63,622 nt of DNA from DASRPD01 sp035646535 (GTDB taxonomy: Bacteria > Actinomycetota > Acidimicrobiia > IMCC26256 > JANYLB01), in assembly GCA_035646535.1 (NCBI GenBank), contig DASRPD010000071.1:1-63622 (forward strand). Reading direction: 5' to 3'. This document shows positions 1 to 7,260 of the stretch, piece after piece. The translations under genes were made by a program, and so were the position numbers. Position 1 is the first letter of the stretch, and every line of letters begins with the position of its first letter. The notes under the pieces were generated by a model. That model saw only the letters and a list, made by a program, of their open reading frames with translations, had not been told where the DNA came from and ran no database searches.

Positions 1-182
1 CGGTCATTCTCCCCCGGAGGCTCATCGTTGCAGGTCACCGAGCGTCTGGTGATGGGCGCAATGGAGAGGTTGCGCACACTGCTCGCGGTGGCGGGTCTGC
101 CGACCCACTCGCCGAGCTCGGTCACTCGACGCGCACGATGAGCGTCCAGTGACCAAACCTGGGTCGGGGGTTGGTGGGGGCT
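1..182. other. Left edge, no confident gene
   Basis: No gene can be assigned. A plus-strand frame is open from base 1 to a TGA at 139-141, and a minus-strand frame beginning with GTG at 125 is open to the window edge. Both share the same GC-rich third positions, so codon bias cannot choose between them. Either could be the end or start of a gene cut by the window. I recognise no motif in either. Confidence 0.3.
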
Positions 183-674
183 CTACTGGGTGGGCTGGTC
201 GCGGGCGACCGCGTTCTCGAACCGCTGGACGGCGTCGCTCAGGTCTTCGGTGGTGACAACGTCCGCGAGGGCCAAGCGGATCGAGGTGAGCTCGCGGGCC
301 AGGTACTCCGTGTCGGCTTGGGTGCGGGCGGTGACCTCCCGATCACGTTCGGTCTCGGCGCGGTCGCGGTGGGCCTGGCGATTCTGCGCGAGCAGGATCA
401 GCGGCGCGGCGTAGGCAGCCTGGGTCGAGAAGACCAGGTTCAGGAGGATGAAGGGGTAGGGGTCCCACCGCAGCGCGATGACGGTGACGTTCACGATGAT
501 CCACAAGATGACCACGAACGTCTGGATCACGAGGAACCGAGCCGTCCCGAAGAACCGGGCGATCGTCTCGGAGAACTCCCCGAACGCGTCGGGGTCGTAG
601 TGCACCCCGAGCGACAGCCGTGAACGCCGCGGCGTCGACAGCTCGCCGCCGCTGATACGGCGTCGTGGGCTCAC
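183..674 (-). CDS. DUF1003 family membrane protein
   Basis: Predicted 163-residue membrane protein of the DUF1003 family, function unknown. Two hydrophobic segments lie at about residues 47-68 and 74-96, joined by the family's typical turn with the motif WDPYPFILLNL followed by STQAAYAAPLILLAQNRQ. The C-terminal third is charged and probably cytoplasmic coiled coil. The GTG start at 674 is 10 nt after the stop of the MgtE-N/CBS gene, so the two are likely co-transcribed; this pairing is common in actinobacteria. An upstream extension of the frame reads antisense-like sequence and is not used. Confidence 0.85.
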   Translation of the reverse strand: MSPRRRISGGELSTPRRSRLSLGVHYDPDAFGEFSETIARFFGTARFLVIQTFVVILWIIVNVTVIALRWDPYPFILLNLVFSTQAAYAAPLILLAQNRQAHRDRAETERDREVTARTQADTEYLARELTSIRLALADVVTTEDLSDAVQRFENAVARDQPTQ

Positions 675-684
675 GAGCTGCCCC

Positions 685-1914
685 TCACCCGTGGGCCTCG
701 CGCCACCGGTTCGGGAGGGCTCGGTCCAACACGTCGTCGATCGTGACCGCGCCGAGCAGCCGTCCGGCCTCGTCGCAGACGGGCAACGCGACCAGGTTGT
801 AGGCGGCGAGCCGTTCGGCGACCGTGGTCTCGGGCAAGTCGGCGGCGACCGGGCGAACGGCGTCGGCGTCGAGGCAGAGGGCGACGTCGGTACCGGGAGG
901 TTCGCGCAACAGGTGTTGGAAGCCGACCACTCCCAGGTACCGTCCCGTCGGGGTCGACGCCGGGGGCTCGGCGATGAAGACCTGGGCGCCGAGCGCGGCG
1001 GGCACCTCGCGGGTTCGGATGCGGGCCAGCACGGTTGCGACCGTCGTGCCGGGTGCAACGACGACCGGCTCCGGGTTCATGAGACCGCCTGCGGTGTGCT
1101 CGTCGTACAGGAGCAGCCGTCGAACGGGAGCGGCCTCCTCGGGTTCCATCTCACCGAGTAGCTTCACTCTCAGCGCGGGTTCCATCTCGCCGAGCAGGTC
1201 GGCGGCGTCGTCGGGCTGCATCTCTTCGAGGACGTCGGCGGCCCGGGCGGTGTCGAGGCTCTCCATGATCGCGACCTGGTCATCCTCTTCCATCTCCTCG
1301 AGCACGTCGGCCAGCCAGTCGTCGTCCATCGCTTCGGCGATGGCCTGGCGCTGCGCGAGTGGCAGCGCTCGGAGCCGGTCCGCGAGGTCCGTCGGATGGA
1401 GATCATGCAGCGCGGCCATCTCGCGACCCATCGGGCCCGCGTCGAAGAGCGTCACGACGGCCGACCACGCAACGACCGTGGCGCGAGACCGCCGCCGGAT
1501 CGATCCCGGTGCGCGCAGTGACACGGTCGCGACCTCCCACCCGCCGGCTCGCGTCCGTGAGCCGACAAGGCCGATGTCGTTGACGATCTGGTCTCCGACG
1601 CGGCGGTCGAGCAGGTCGGCCTGGGCCAGGAGCTCACCGGCGCGTCGGCTGAAGTGGCGAACGTCGATCGTGCCGTGCAGCCGAGCGCCGGCCGTGTCGA
1701 GCTGCGCTACCTTCGCCGCGTTGACGAAGATGCGGCGCCGTTCGACCGCCGCGACGAACCCAACAACCCGCGGCGGGCCGGTCAACGTCGGCGGCAGCAG
1801 CACGACGTCGCCAAGACGGCCGACCGCTTCACCCTCGGCGTCGAGCAAGGGCAGGCGGGTCAGCCTCGAGACATAGATCGGCACCGGGGCACGCGGGCGG
1901 CTCGTGCTCGGCAC
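685..1914 (-). CDS. MgtE N-terminal/CBS domain protein without a channel domain
   Basis: A 409-residue cytoplasmic protein. Residues 1 to about 165 look like a pair of PRC-barrel-like beta domains (PLLDAEGEAVGRLGDVVLL). About 165-265 is an MgtE N-terminal superhelix with repeated acidic motifs such as VLEEMEEDD and LLGEMEP, and about 275-400 is a CBS pair (HTAGGLMNPEP, VALPVCDEAGRLLGAVTIDD). In MgtE these domains sense Mg2+ and gate the pore, but no membrane segments follow here, so it cannot itself be a transporter. It may regulate the adjacent DUF1003 protein or sense divalent metal or nucleotide; that is inference. GTG start at 1914 lies 12 nt behind a TAGGGT box. Confidence 0.85.
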   Translation of the reverse strand: MPSTSRPRAPVPIYVSRLTRLPLLDAEGEAVGRLGDVVLLPPTLTGPPRVVGFVAAVERRRIFVNAAKVAQLDTAGARLHGTIDVRHFSRRAGELLAQADLLDRRVGDQIVNDIGLVGSRTRAGGWEVATVSLRAPGSIRRRSRATVVAWSAVVTLFDAGPMGREMAALHDLHPTDLADRLRALPLAQRQAIAEAMDDDWLADVLEEMEEDDQVAIMESLDTARAADVLEEMQPDDAADLLGEMEPALRVKLLGEMEPEEAAPVRRLLLYDEHTAGGLMNPEPVVVAPGTTVATVLARIRTREVPAALGAQVFIAEPPASTPTGRYLGVVGFQHLLREPPGTDVALCLDADAVRPVAADLPETTVAERLAAYNLVALPVCDEAGRLLGAVTIDDVLDRALPNRWREAHG

Positions 1915-1920
1915 GCGGCC

Positions 1921-1926
1921 ACCCTA
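1921..1926 (-). promoter_or_regulatory. -10-like box TAGGGT for the MgtE-N/CBS gene
   Basis: Read on the minus strand, TAGGGT starts exactly 12 nt before the GTG at 1914, placing the predicted transcription start on the start codon (leaderless). Confidence 0.5.
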
Positions 1927-1996
1927 CCGAGCAGCCCTCCGGCGTTCGGGGACGGGCCGCGGTCGGCCGGGCCGTCGGCGATCGAGTCCGGCTTGG

Positions 1997-2548
1997 TCAG
2001 CCGATGGCGACGAGCTCGAATGTCGGGATCGCGCCGAAGCCGAGGAGCTGTGCAACCGGGCGGTGAAGCGCTTCTTCCCGTGTCCGTTGGTAGCTGCGCA
2101 CCGACTCGTTGTACGCGGCTATCTCGTCGGCCGGTGGTACCTGCGTATCGAACGCCGTGAATGCCGCTTGGAGATCGGCGGCCTGGCCGAGCCGCGCCGA
2201 TCCGGCGACCAGCGCCCGCATCCGCCCCACTCGGGCCTCGATGTCGTTCGCGGCCTCGACTTGGCTCACGGCGCTGCCTCCGTCGACTGCCTTGGACCAT
2301 CGACGCGTCGCGGCCGAGAGCTGGCTCACCTCGGGGTTCTCGTTGCCCGTGGTGGCGGTGAGCAGCTCGAGCTGGTTGAGCAGCACGTCGAGCTGGGAAT
2401 AGCGCGCGTCGAGTCGAGGGACGAGAGGCTCCCAGGCCTGCTCTGTCTCGTCGCGTGCGTCGGCCAACGCGGGGCGACCCGTGACCACGAGGGCGGCGCC
2501 ACCGACCACGACGACCAACAGCACGATCACCACGACCGCTTTGCGCAT
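1997..2548 (-). CDS. LemA family-like membrane-anchored protein
   Basis: A 183-residue protein with an N-terminal signal anchor (about residues 4-24, very rich in Val) followed by helical sequence. The C-terminal block YNESVRSYQRTREEALHRP then LLGFGAIPTFEL resembles the LemA family ending, in which a YN...Y motif and an A..LGF..F element are conserved. The N-terminal LemA hallmark (RR.DLIPNL) is weak here, so it is a divergent member. Function of LemA proteins is not well defined; they are membrane-tethered helical bundles facing outward. The ATG is 12 nt downstream of a TAACGT box. Confidence 0.65.
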   Translation of the reverse strand: MRKAVVVIVLLVVVVGGAALVVTGRPALADARDETEQAWEPLVPRLDARYSQLDVLLNQLELLTATTGNENPEVSQLSAATRRWSKAVDGGSAVSQVEAANDIEARVGRMRALVAGSARLGQAADLQAAFTAFDTQVPPADEIAAYNESVRSYQRTREEALHRPVAQLLGFGAIPTFELVAIG

Positions 2549-2554
2549 TGCTTC

Positions 2555-2560
2555 ACGTTA
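2555..2560 (-). promoter_or_regulatory. -10-like box TAACGT for the LemA-like gene
   Basis: Minus-strand TAACGT starts 12 nt before the ATG at 2548, consistent with a leaderless transcript. Confidence 0.45.
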
Positions 2561-2599
2561 CTGTCGGTCCGAGGCGGAGCGCGCTCGAGCCGGCTGGGC

Positions 2600-2605
2600 T
2601 AGCGT
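2600..2605 (+). promoter_or_regulatory. -10-like box TAGCGT for the thermonuclease gene
   Basis: TAGCGT begins 12 nt before the ATG at 2612; the predicted transcription start is the A of the start codon. Confidence 0.45.
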
Positions 2606-2611
2606 CTCGGC

Positions 2612-3106
2612 ATGGTCCCCTCCCGGACCGTGGTCGTGGCGATCCTCGCCGCCATCCTGGTCGGGAGCGCGACAGGATGGTGGGCCGGAGGCCACGACGA
2701 CGGGGCTACCGCCGCAGTCGTGATCGAGGTCGTCGACGGAGACACCATCCGTGTCCGCACTGCTGACGGTGGAACCGACACCGTCCGGATCCTGGGCGTG
2801 GACACTCCCGAGACGAAGCACCCGTCGAAGCCGGTCGAGTGTTTCGGGCCGGAGGCGACCGAGTTCACCCGGTCCCGGCTCCTGGGTGCCAACGTCATCC
2901 TCGAAGATGACGTCGAGCCCCGCGATCGCTACGACCGGCGCCTCGCGTCGGTCATCGTCGACGGTGGCCGCTTCGAGATGGAGCTGCTGGCCGGTGGCTA
3001 CGCCCAGCTGTTGGTGATCCCGCCCAATGAGGCGCACGCCCGTGCCGGTCTGGAGGCCGAGCTGGAGGCCCGCCGGGCCGGGCGCGGCCTGTGGGGCTCG
3101 TGTTGA
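2612..3106 (+). CDS. Thermonuclease (SNase) family protein
   Basis: A 164-residue secreted or membrane-anchored nuclease of the staphylococcal nuclease fold. Residues 6-24 form a signal anchor. The Ca2+/catalytic residues are visible in order: Asp in VVDGDTIRV, Arg in VRILGVDTPE, the D-T-x-E set in GVDTPE, and the second catalytic Arg in DRYDRRLASV. The C-terminus carries the usual RRAGRGLWG ending. It probably hydrolyses extracellular DNA or RNA to mono- and oligonucleotides. It is divergent from the LemA-like gene and convergent with the helicase gene. Confidence 0.9.
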   Translation: MVPSRTVVVAILAAILVGSATGWWAGGHDDGATAAVVIEVVDGDTIRVRTADGGTDTVRILGVDTPETKHPSKPVECFGPEATEFTRSRLLGANVILEDDVEPRDRYDRRLASVIVDGGRFEMELLAGGYAQLLVIPPNEAHARAGLEAELEARRAGRGLWGSC

Positions 3107-3127
3107 AGCCCGGCCCGCGACCGGTCG

Positions 3128-5269
3128 TCACGGGACAGGCGCGTCCGATTGGGCGCGAGCCGGTGGAATCGCATCGACGTCGGTGGGCCCGGTGTCGGTG
3201 TCGGTGTCGCCCGATTCGGGCCCGGCGTCGGTGTCGGTGTCGGCGTCGATTTCGCTGTCGGTGTCGCCCGATTCAGGCGCGTGGGTCCGCACGAGGTCGA
3301 GGACCGTATCGCCGTAGCGCTCGACTTTCACCGGGCCGATGCCGCTGACCTCGAGGAGCTCGCTGCGGTTGGCCGGCTGGGTGCGGGCCACCTCCTCGAG
3401 TGTCGCGTTGTTGAAGATCACATACGCCGGGATGCCGTGGGCCCGCGCCAGGTCGCGGCGCCACTCGGTGAGTGCGGTGACGAGCCTCGGATCACCCCGC
3501 GCGCCCGTTCCGAGCTGGGCGCGTGCCTTGGCGACCTCGGCCTTCGGGTCGACCGGCGGCGCGGCCGCGTCGGCGACCGGGCCGAGCGCGGCTTCGACGA
3601 CCGCCACCCACGGGCTGGCGCGGCGCCGGACCAATCGCCCCCGCGCCGTGCGCTGTCGCGCCCAGCTCAGGTGCAGCGTGCGTTCCGCTCGGCTGCAGGC
3701 GACGTAGAGCAGGCGTCGCTCCTCGGCGCGGCTGGCCGTTGTGTCCGCGAACGAGATCGGAACGAGGCCGGTTTCGAGCCCCGTCACCCATACGGTGTCG
3801 AACTCGAGACCCTTCGCCCGGTGAAACGTGAGGAGCTCGACGGCGTCGCCCGATGTCGGGCCGTCGTCACCGCGCAACGCGGTGGTCAGGTACGCGAGGA
3901 ACCCGTCGATCGAGCCCGCGCCGCCCTCTGCCGCGACGTACTCCTGGCCGAGCCGTGAGAGCGCGTCGATGTGCTCGCGTCGTTCCTCGCCGAGGTCGGA
4001 GCTCTCCTCGACCAGGTCGCGCATGTGCTGGCTGAAGCTCAGCCGCGGTGCGTCGCGTGCCGCGGCGCTGAGATGGTCCAGCGTGGCGCGGACCTCGGGC
4101 CGGCCGAGGAATCGTCCGGCGCCTCGGAGCCGTACCGGTATCCGGGCCGCGCCGAACGCAGCCTCGAATCCGGCCGACTGGGCGTTCGTGCGGTACAAGA
4201 CGGCGAGGCGACCCCAGCGAATGCCGTCGTCGTGCGCGCGCCGTAGCTCGCGCGCGACGGCGCGCGCCTCTTCCTCGTCGGAGTCGTAAGCAGCGACGGT
4301 AGGAACCGAGCCGTCGGTCTGGGGTACCTGCACGGGGGGAAGCGGGCGTCGCGACCCGTCGGCCAGCACGGCCCGGGCCGCCGTGACGATCTGGGGCGTC
4401 GATCGGTAGTTCGCGCCGAGCCGGACGACCGTCGCTCCGGGAAAGTGGCGGTCGAAGTCGCCGAGGTAGGCCGAATGCGCGCCCGCGAACCCGTAGATGG
4501 CCTGGTCGGGGTCACCGACCACGCAGAGATCGGTTCGTGTCCCCAGCCATGCGCGCACGAGCTCGAACTGGGCGGGCGAGACGTCTTGGAACTCGTCCAC
4601 GAAGAGGTGGCGAAACCGCCAACGCTGGGCCTCGCCGAAAGTCTTGTCGGTGGTCAACGTGCGGGCGCACCACAGGATGAGATCGTCGAAGTCGAGCCGG
4701 TTGCGGCGCCGTTTCGCGTCCTCGTACCGCTGGTACACGTCGGCGACCTCGGATGGGGGTCGCGGCGTCTCCCGCCCCATCTGCGTGACCTCTTCGGCGT
4801 ATCGGCCCGGCCCGATGAGGCGCGCCTTGGCCCACTCGATCTCGCCGGCGAGGTCTCGGGCGAGCAGCGAGACCTCGTCGCGCGAGGTACGGCCGGCGCC
4901 GCCTCGGTTCCGCAGCAACTCGATGAGGAGTGGGGCCTTGCGTTCGATGAGCTCGGGCATTGGCCGGTCGCGGTCCCGTTGTCGAGCGCGCAGCTGGGCC
5001 AGTGCGATGGCGTGGAACGTGCCCGCGGTGACACGGTCGCGCACACCGAGACGGCCCAACCGGGTCACGAGCTCGCCGGCGGCCTTGCGGGTGAAGGTGA
5101 CCGCCAGCACGTGGTCGGCCTCGATGGCACCCTCACGCGCCTGCCACGCGATGCGATGGGTCAAGACGCGGGTCTTTCCCGACCCGGCGCCGGCCAGGAT
5201 CGCGAGTGGCGCGGCAGTCTCGGTGACCGCGGCGCGCTGAGATGGGTCGAGTCCGGCGAGGAGCTTCAC
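3128..5269 (-). CDS. uvrD2: UvrD/Rep superfamily 1 DNA helicase with HRDC domain (UvrD2-type)
   Basis: A 713-residue ATP-dependent 3'-5' DNA helicase. Walker A AGAGSGKT is at residues 27-34, the Walker B VDEFQD motif near 220, VVGDPDQAIYGFAGA near 250 and motif VI LLYVACSRAERT near 525. An HRDC domain occupies about 590-660 (AYVIFNNATLEEVA, LLEVSGIGPVKVERYG). UvrD followed by HRDC is the arrangement of mycobacterial UvrD2. The last 45 or so residues are an acidic low-complexity tail of ESGDTD/DTDTD repeats, encoded by a GTGTCG-like hexamer run. GTG start at 5269 is 13 nt behind a TACGGT box. Likely role is DNA repair or replication-associated unwinding. Confidence 0.92.
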   Translation of the reverse strand: MKLLAGLDPSQRAAVTETAAPLAILAGAGSGKTRVLTHRIAWQAREGAIEADHVLAVTFTRKAAGELVTRLGRLGVRDRVTAGTFHAIALAQLRARQRDRDRPMPELIERKAPLLIELLRNRGGAGRTSRDEVSLLARDLAGEIEWAKARLIGPGRYAEEVTQMGRETPRPPSEVADVYQRYEDAKRRRNRLDFDDLILWCARTLTTDKTFGEAQRWRFRHLFVDEFQDVSPAQFELVRAWLGTRTDLCVVGDPDQAIYGFAGAHSAYLGDFDRHFPGATVVRLGANYRSTPQIVTAARAVLADGSRRPLPPVQVPQTDGSVPTVAAYDSDEEEARAVARELRRAHDDGIRWGRLAVLYRTNAQSAGFEAAFGAARIPVRLRGAGRFLGRPEVRATLDHLSAAARDAPRLSFSQHMRDLVEESSDLGEERREHIDALSRLGQEYVAAEGGAGSIDGFLAYLTTALRGDDGPTSGDAVELLTFHRAKGLEFDTVWVTGLETGLVPISFADTTASRAEERRLLYVACSRAERTLHLSWARQRTARGRLVRRRASPWVAVVEAALGPVADAAAPPVDPKAEVAKARAQLGTGARGDPRLVTALTEWRRDLARAHGIPAYVIFNNATLEEVARTQPANRSELLEVSGIGPVKVERYGDTVLDLVRTHAPESGDTDSEIDADTDTDAGPESGDTDTDTGPTDVDAIPPARAQSDAPVP
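3186..3275 (-). repeat. Hexamer-based repeat encoding the acidic tail of the helicase
   Basis: Imperfect tandem copies of a GTGTCG-type hexamer (plus-strand view) encode Asp-Thr rich repeats with two copies of an ESGDTD element. It is a likely slippage-prone tract. It lies inside the helicase coding frame. Confidence 0.7.
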
Positions 5270-5276
5270 GACGACG

Positions 5277-5282
5277 ACCGTA
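5277..5282 (-). promoter_or_regulatory. -10-like box TACGGT for the helicase gene
   Basis: Minus-strand TACGGT starts 13 nt before the GTG at 5269. Confidence 0.4.
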
Positions 5283-5720
5283 TCGGTCGGTTGGGACGGT
5301 CACCGACTCATCGGCGGGCCGCGCGCCGAGACGTTGTGCGGGGCTCGCGGCGCTTCGCAGGCCCGTCTCGAAGGCCCTGGGGCGCGAAGCGGCCCCGAGT
5401 AGTCATCGCCGCTTCCGGCTCTCGCCGGCCGCAGGTCCGAGCTCCTCGGGGCCTGTACTTCGCGGGCGCTGCGCCTCGGGGTCACCCCGCGAGTCGGCAC
5501 CCCGTCGGACAACCCATCGATCCGGGTCCGGTACTCCGGCCTCGCACCCGATCGGGCGCTGCGCCGTCGCCACCGGCCGGCGACGGGCACCCTGTCGGGC
5601 TTCCGCCACCCCCGGACCATGCTGGTGGTCCTCCCGTCCGGACTTCAGCGTCACAGCGCCCGTGATGAGCCCTGCATCGTTGATCGTGTCCGACCGGTGC
5701 AACGATCGTAAGGAGCCATC
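5283..5720. other. Stretch without a supported gene
   Basis: About 440 bases with no frame that I can match to a protein family, on either strand. Open frames here lack motifs. GC-rich inverted segments occur near 5360-5400, but no known RNA family is recognisable. The stretch ends at a gene remnant, so it may be decayed coding sequence. Confidence 0.5.
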
Positions 5721-5843
5721 ATGCGGCGGTCAAGGGAAATTCGCCGGGTCGGTGAGGGTGACGACATGATGCTCGTCCTGCACGAGGTCGGCCACCATTT
5801 CGGGCTCTCCGATGACCAATTGCGCGAGCTCGGATGGGCATGA
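5721..5843 (+). pseudogene. C-terminal remnant of a zincin-like metallopeptidase family protein
   Basis: The frame encodes only 40 residues. It contains VLHEVGHHFGLSDDQLRELG, the zinc-binding HExxH motif and C-terminus of the small actinobacterial metallopeptidase family (PF06262 type), which is normally 110-130 residues. The frame is closed by a TAA at 5709-5711 just upstream, and I find no trace of the N-terminal two thirds in the preceding sequence. It is therefore a truncated copy; a functional 40-residue peptide cannot be excluded. Confidence 0.65.
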
Positions 5844-5867
5844 CGCGGGGCCCCATTGCGCGCGCTC

Positions 5868-5873
5868 TACGCT
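5868..5873 (+). promoter_or_regulatory. -10-like box TACGCT for the PH/SHOCT gene
   Basis: TACGCT begins 14 nt before the ATG at 5882, so any leader would be about 2 nt. Confidence 0.35.
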
Positions 5874-5881
5874 GAACGGCC

Positions 5882-6520
5882 ATGCCGCCGTACCCCCGCC
5901 GCCTGATCAACGGGGGCGAGACAGTTGTGCTCGATCTCAAGCCCCACTGGTGGTTCTTCTGGAAGCACATCGTCTTCGGTTCGGCGCTGCTGGTCATCTT
6001 CCTCTTGTGGATCGGGCGGCTCAACGGCGCCGACACTGACTGGATCGGATGGCTATTCGTGATCGCGTTCTTGGTGTTCGCGGTCTGGGCCGTCGTGAAG
6101 TACCTGGCGTGGACCTACACGCACTTTGTGGTGACCGATCATCGGGTCATCTCGCGTTCGGGCATCGTCTCCAAGCGCGGCACGGAGATCCCGCTCGAGC
6201 GGGTCAACAACATCGAGTTTCGTCAGAGCCTGTTCCTTCGTGTCATCGGCGCCGGTGACCTGTTCATCGAGTCGGCGGGCAAGGAAGGCCAGTCGCACTT
6301 CGACAACGTGCGCCACCCCGACGCCGTGCAGCAGGAGATCTATCGCCAGATGGAGGTCCACACGAGGCGGCAGGCGAGCTGGTCCAGGTCGGAGAGCGCA
6401 CCGGCGGTGACCTCGGACGCGTCCGACCAGATTCGCAAGCTGGCGGATCTTCGCGACCAGGGTCACATCACGCCCGAGGAGTACGAGGTCAAGAAGGCCG
6501 AGCTGCTCGAGCGGATGTAG
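5882..6520 (+). CDS. Bacterial PH domain membrane protein with C-terminal SHOCT domain
   Basis: A 212-residue membrane protein. Two membrane segments (about residues 27-44 and 55-75) precede a YdbS/YdbT-type bacterial pleckstrin-homology domain (HFVVTDHRVISRSGIV, IPLERVNNIEFRQSLFLRVI, AGDLFIESAG). After a linker, the last 30 residues form a SHOCT oligomerisation motif (IRKLADLRDQGHITPEEYE then KKAELLERM). Such proteins are membrane-associated with unknown ligands. The BtuF-like gene starts 10 nt after its stop, suggesting co-transcription. Confidence 0.88.
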   Translation: MPPYPRRLINGGETVVLDLKPHWWFFWKHIVFGSALLVIFLLWIGRLNGADTDWIGWLFVIAFLVFAVWAVVKYLAWTYTHFVVTDHRVISRSGIVSKRGTEIPLERVNNIEFRQSLFLRVIGAGDLFIESAGKEGQSHFDNVRHPDAVQQEIYRQMEVHTRRQASWSRSESAPAVTSDASDQIRKLADLRDQGHITPEEYEVKKAELLERM

Positions 6521-6530
6521 TCGCTCCGGC

Positions 6531-7256
6531 ATGCGGGTCGTGTCGCTCGTCCCGTCGGCGACGGAGACGTTGGTTGCGTTGGGTGTCGCGCCGGTGGGGT
6601 GCACCCGTTTCTGTGAGCAGCCGTCGATCCCGACCTACGGGGGCACCAAGGACCCCGCGGTCGAGTCGATCATCGATCTCGCGCCGGACCTGGTGGTCGT
6701 GAACGACGAGGAGAACCGTCGGCAGGACGCGGCGCGCCTCGTCGACGCCGGTCTCAGGGTCCACTCGATGTCGCCTCGGACGGTGGGCGACGTCGGACCC
6801 GCGGTCCGGGCTCTGGCGGACACGTGCTCGGTCGCGATTCCCGAGGGCTTCGGCCGACGCGACTGGGCGGGATGGCTCGAGCGCGCCGCCGCTCTCCGCC
6901 CTCCGGCGCGATCGGTGTGCACCCTCGTGTGGCGCCGACCGTGGCTCGTGGCCGGGCCGGCGACGTACGGCTCGTCGGTTCTCGACCTGCTCGGTCTCGT
7001 GAACGTCATCGACGCCGCGGATGCACCGCGCTACCCCGAGGTCAGTCTCGACGAGATCGAGCGCCTCGGCCCCGATCTCGTGGTGCTGCCGAGTGAGCCC
7101 TACCCGTTCTCGTCCCGGCACCTCGCAGAGCTGCGCGCGTCGTTGCCCGACGCGCGTCTTGCGCTGGTCGACGGGCGCGACCTCTTCTGGTGGGGGATCC
7201 GCACCCCGGCAGCGCTCGGTCGTCTTCGAGCGACGCTCGAGGCCACGTCGGGCTGA
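6531..7256 (+). CDS. Helical-backbone metal receptor, BtuF/FecB-like, without signal peptide
   Basis: A 241-residue protein of the periplasmic-binding-protein class III fold used for cobalamin and ferric siderophores. It starts directly with RVVSLVPSATETLVALG and has the domain elements IIDLAPDLVVVNDEENRR and LGPDLVVLPSEPYPFS. There is no signal peptide or lipobox and no adjacent ABC permease, so it probably is not a transport receptor. Cytoplasmic members of this family exist with unknown roles. ATG at 6531 follows the PH/SHOCT gene closely. It is convergent with galK. Confidence 0.8.
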   Translation: MRVVSLVPSATETLVALGVAPVGCTRFCEQPSIPTYGGTKDPAVESIIDLAPDLVVVNDEENRRQDAARLVDAGLRVHSMSPRTVGDVGPAVRALADTCSVAIPEGFGRRDWAGWLERAAALRPPARSVCTLVWRRPWLVAGPATYGSSVLDLLGLVNVIDAADAPRYPEVSLDEIERLGPDLVVLPSEPYPFSSRHLAELRASLPDARLALVDGRDLFWWGIRTPAALGRLRATLEATSG

Positions 7257-7260
7257 TGGG

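Noticed and set aside
5242..5769. Plus-strand open frame of 175 codons upstream of the PH/SHOCT gene
   Set aside because: Arg/Ser/Pro-rich product typical of random high-GC sequence, no motif, and it is out of frame with the metallopeptidase remnant.
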